Shown here: in pieces, positions 63,563 to 64,000 of the stretch
How the letters are laid out: each line of letters begins with the position of its first letter
Numbering within the stretch: the stretch's first letter is position 1
Assembly (NCBI GenBank): GCA_003561535.1
Contig: PWWI01000232.1
Coordinates: 1-64,000 of the forward strand
Direction: 5' to 3'
DNA from: Nitriliruptoraceae bacterium
GTDB lineage: Bacteria; Actinomycetota; Nitriliruptoria; Nitriliruptorales; Nitriliruptoraceae
DNA: 64,000 bases
Translations under genes and position numbers: made by a program
The notes under the pieces: model-generated
What the model saw: only the letters and a program-made list of their open reading frames with translations
The model's database searches: none
Told to the model about the DNA's origin: nothing

Positions 63563-64000
63563 CGGTCAGCTACTGGCTGAAGGACGCGGAGGACGGGCTC
63601 AGTCCTCGGGAACCCCTGGACGGTTCCACCACCGTGGACGTCGCCGTGGTCGGTGCGGGGTTCAGCGGACTGTGGACCGCGCGGGAGATCCTGCGACGCG
63701 ACCCGGGCCGCTCGGTGGCGGTCGTCGAAGCCGAGGTCGCCGGCTTCGGCGCATCCGGCCGCAACGGGGCCTGGGCGACCGCCACGCTCGGCACCAGCGC
63801 AGCCGAGCTCGCCCGTCGCTACTCCCCCGCCACCGCGCGGGCCACCATCCAGGCGATGCGGGCCACGATCGACGAGCTCATCAGCGCCTGCGAGCAGGAC
63901 GGCATCGATGCTGGCCTGCAGCGCACGTCCGTCCTGCGCATCGCCCGGGGCAGGCAGGAGGAGCCCGGCCCCGCTCGGGCGCTGGCCAGCTACCGCGACC
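63559..64000 (+). CDS. FAD-dependent oxidoreductase (DAO family), truncated by window end
   Basis: VDVAVVGAGFSGLWTAREILRRDPGRSVAVVEAEVAGFGASGRNGAW; ATGA overlap with PucR gene. Confidence 0.9.
   Translation, partial: MTVSYWLKDAEDGLSPREPLDGSTTVDVAVVGAGFSGLWTAREILRRDPGRSVAVVEAEVAGFGASGRNGAWATATLGTSAAELARRYSPATARATIQAMRATIDELISACEQDGIDAGLQRTSVLRIARGRQEEPGPARALASYRD

Noticed and set aside
1-64000. CRISPR arrays, tRNA/rRNA genes, prophage or transposases
   Set aside because: No regularly spaced repeats, tRNA cloverleaf-like segments, or transposase/integrase motifs were recognised, though tRNA detection by eye is unreliable.

Overview
This is a very GC-rich bacterial window, probably from an actinobacterium (inferred from composition and protein families). 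I saw no rRNA, tRNA, CRISPR array or intact transposase. It falls into three parts. (1) 0-17.4 kb is a minus-strand beta-glucan/cello-oligosaccharide utilisation locus: LacI regulator, CUT1 ABC importer without its own ATPase, two GH3 enzymes, a GH16 lipoprotein, and a ~1117-aa protein resembling a GH94/149/161-type phosphorylase. Two tandem-duplicated GGGAGCGCTCCC (CebR/CelR-box-like) operators lie in front of the regulator and the transporter genes. Downstream are a STAND ATPase, an FAD monooxygenase and a coupled 31-aa membrane microprotein. (2) 17.4-42.9 kb is an accessory region: a frameshifted glycosyltransferase, split LigD phosphoesterase and polymerase genes, a frameshifted phosphoribosyltransferase, an erythromycin-esterase family gene, DUF2252, several large STAND/LuxR regulators, and an HdeD-like/lipase fusion. 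Its most unusual gene is 39422-41350, which encodes what looks like a circularly permuted OpuAC-type solute-binding domain fused to a peptidoglycan-binding domain and an intact NodB polysaccharide deacetylase. (3) 43-64 kb is a polyamine/amino-acid catabolic region: two PucR regulators, PotABCD-type transporter, ureohydrolase, aldehyde dehydrogenases, class III aminotransferases, alanine dehydrogenase and FAD oxidoreductases. Two unannotated DNA elements were also found: a dispersed ~120-145 bp intergenic repeat (17.5 and 23.6 kb), and a TCACCC-N5-GGGTGA-N11-CTCGG element at 39.3 and 42.3 kb. All assignments are by eye from motifs and gene context; no searches were run.
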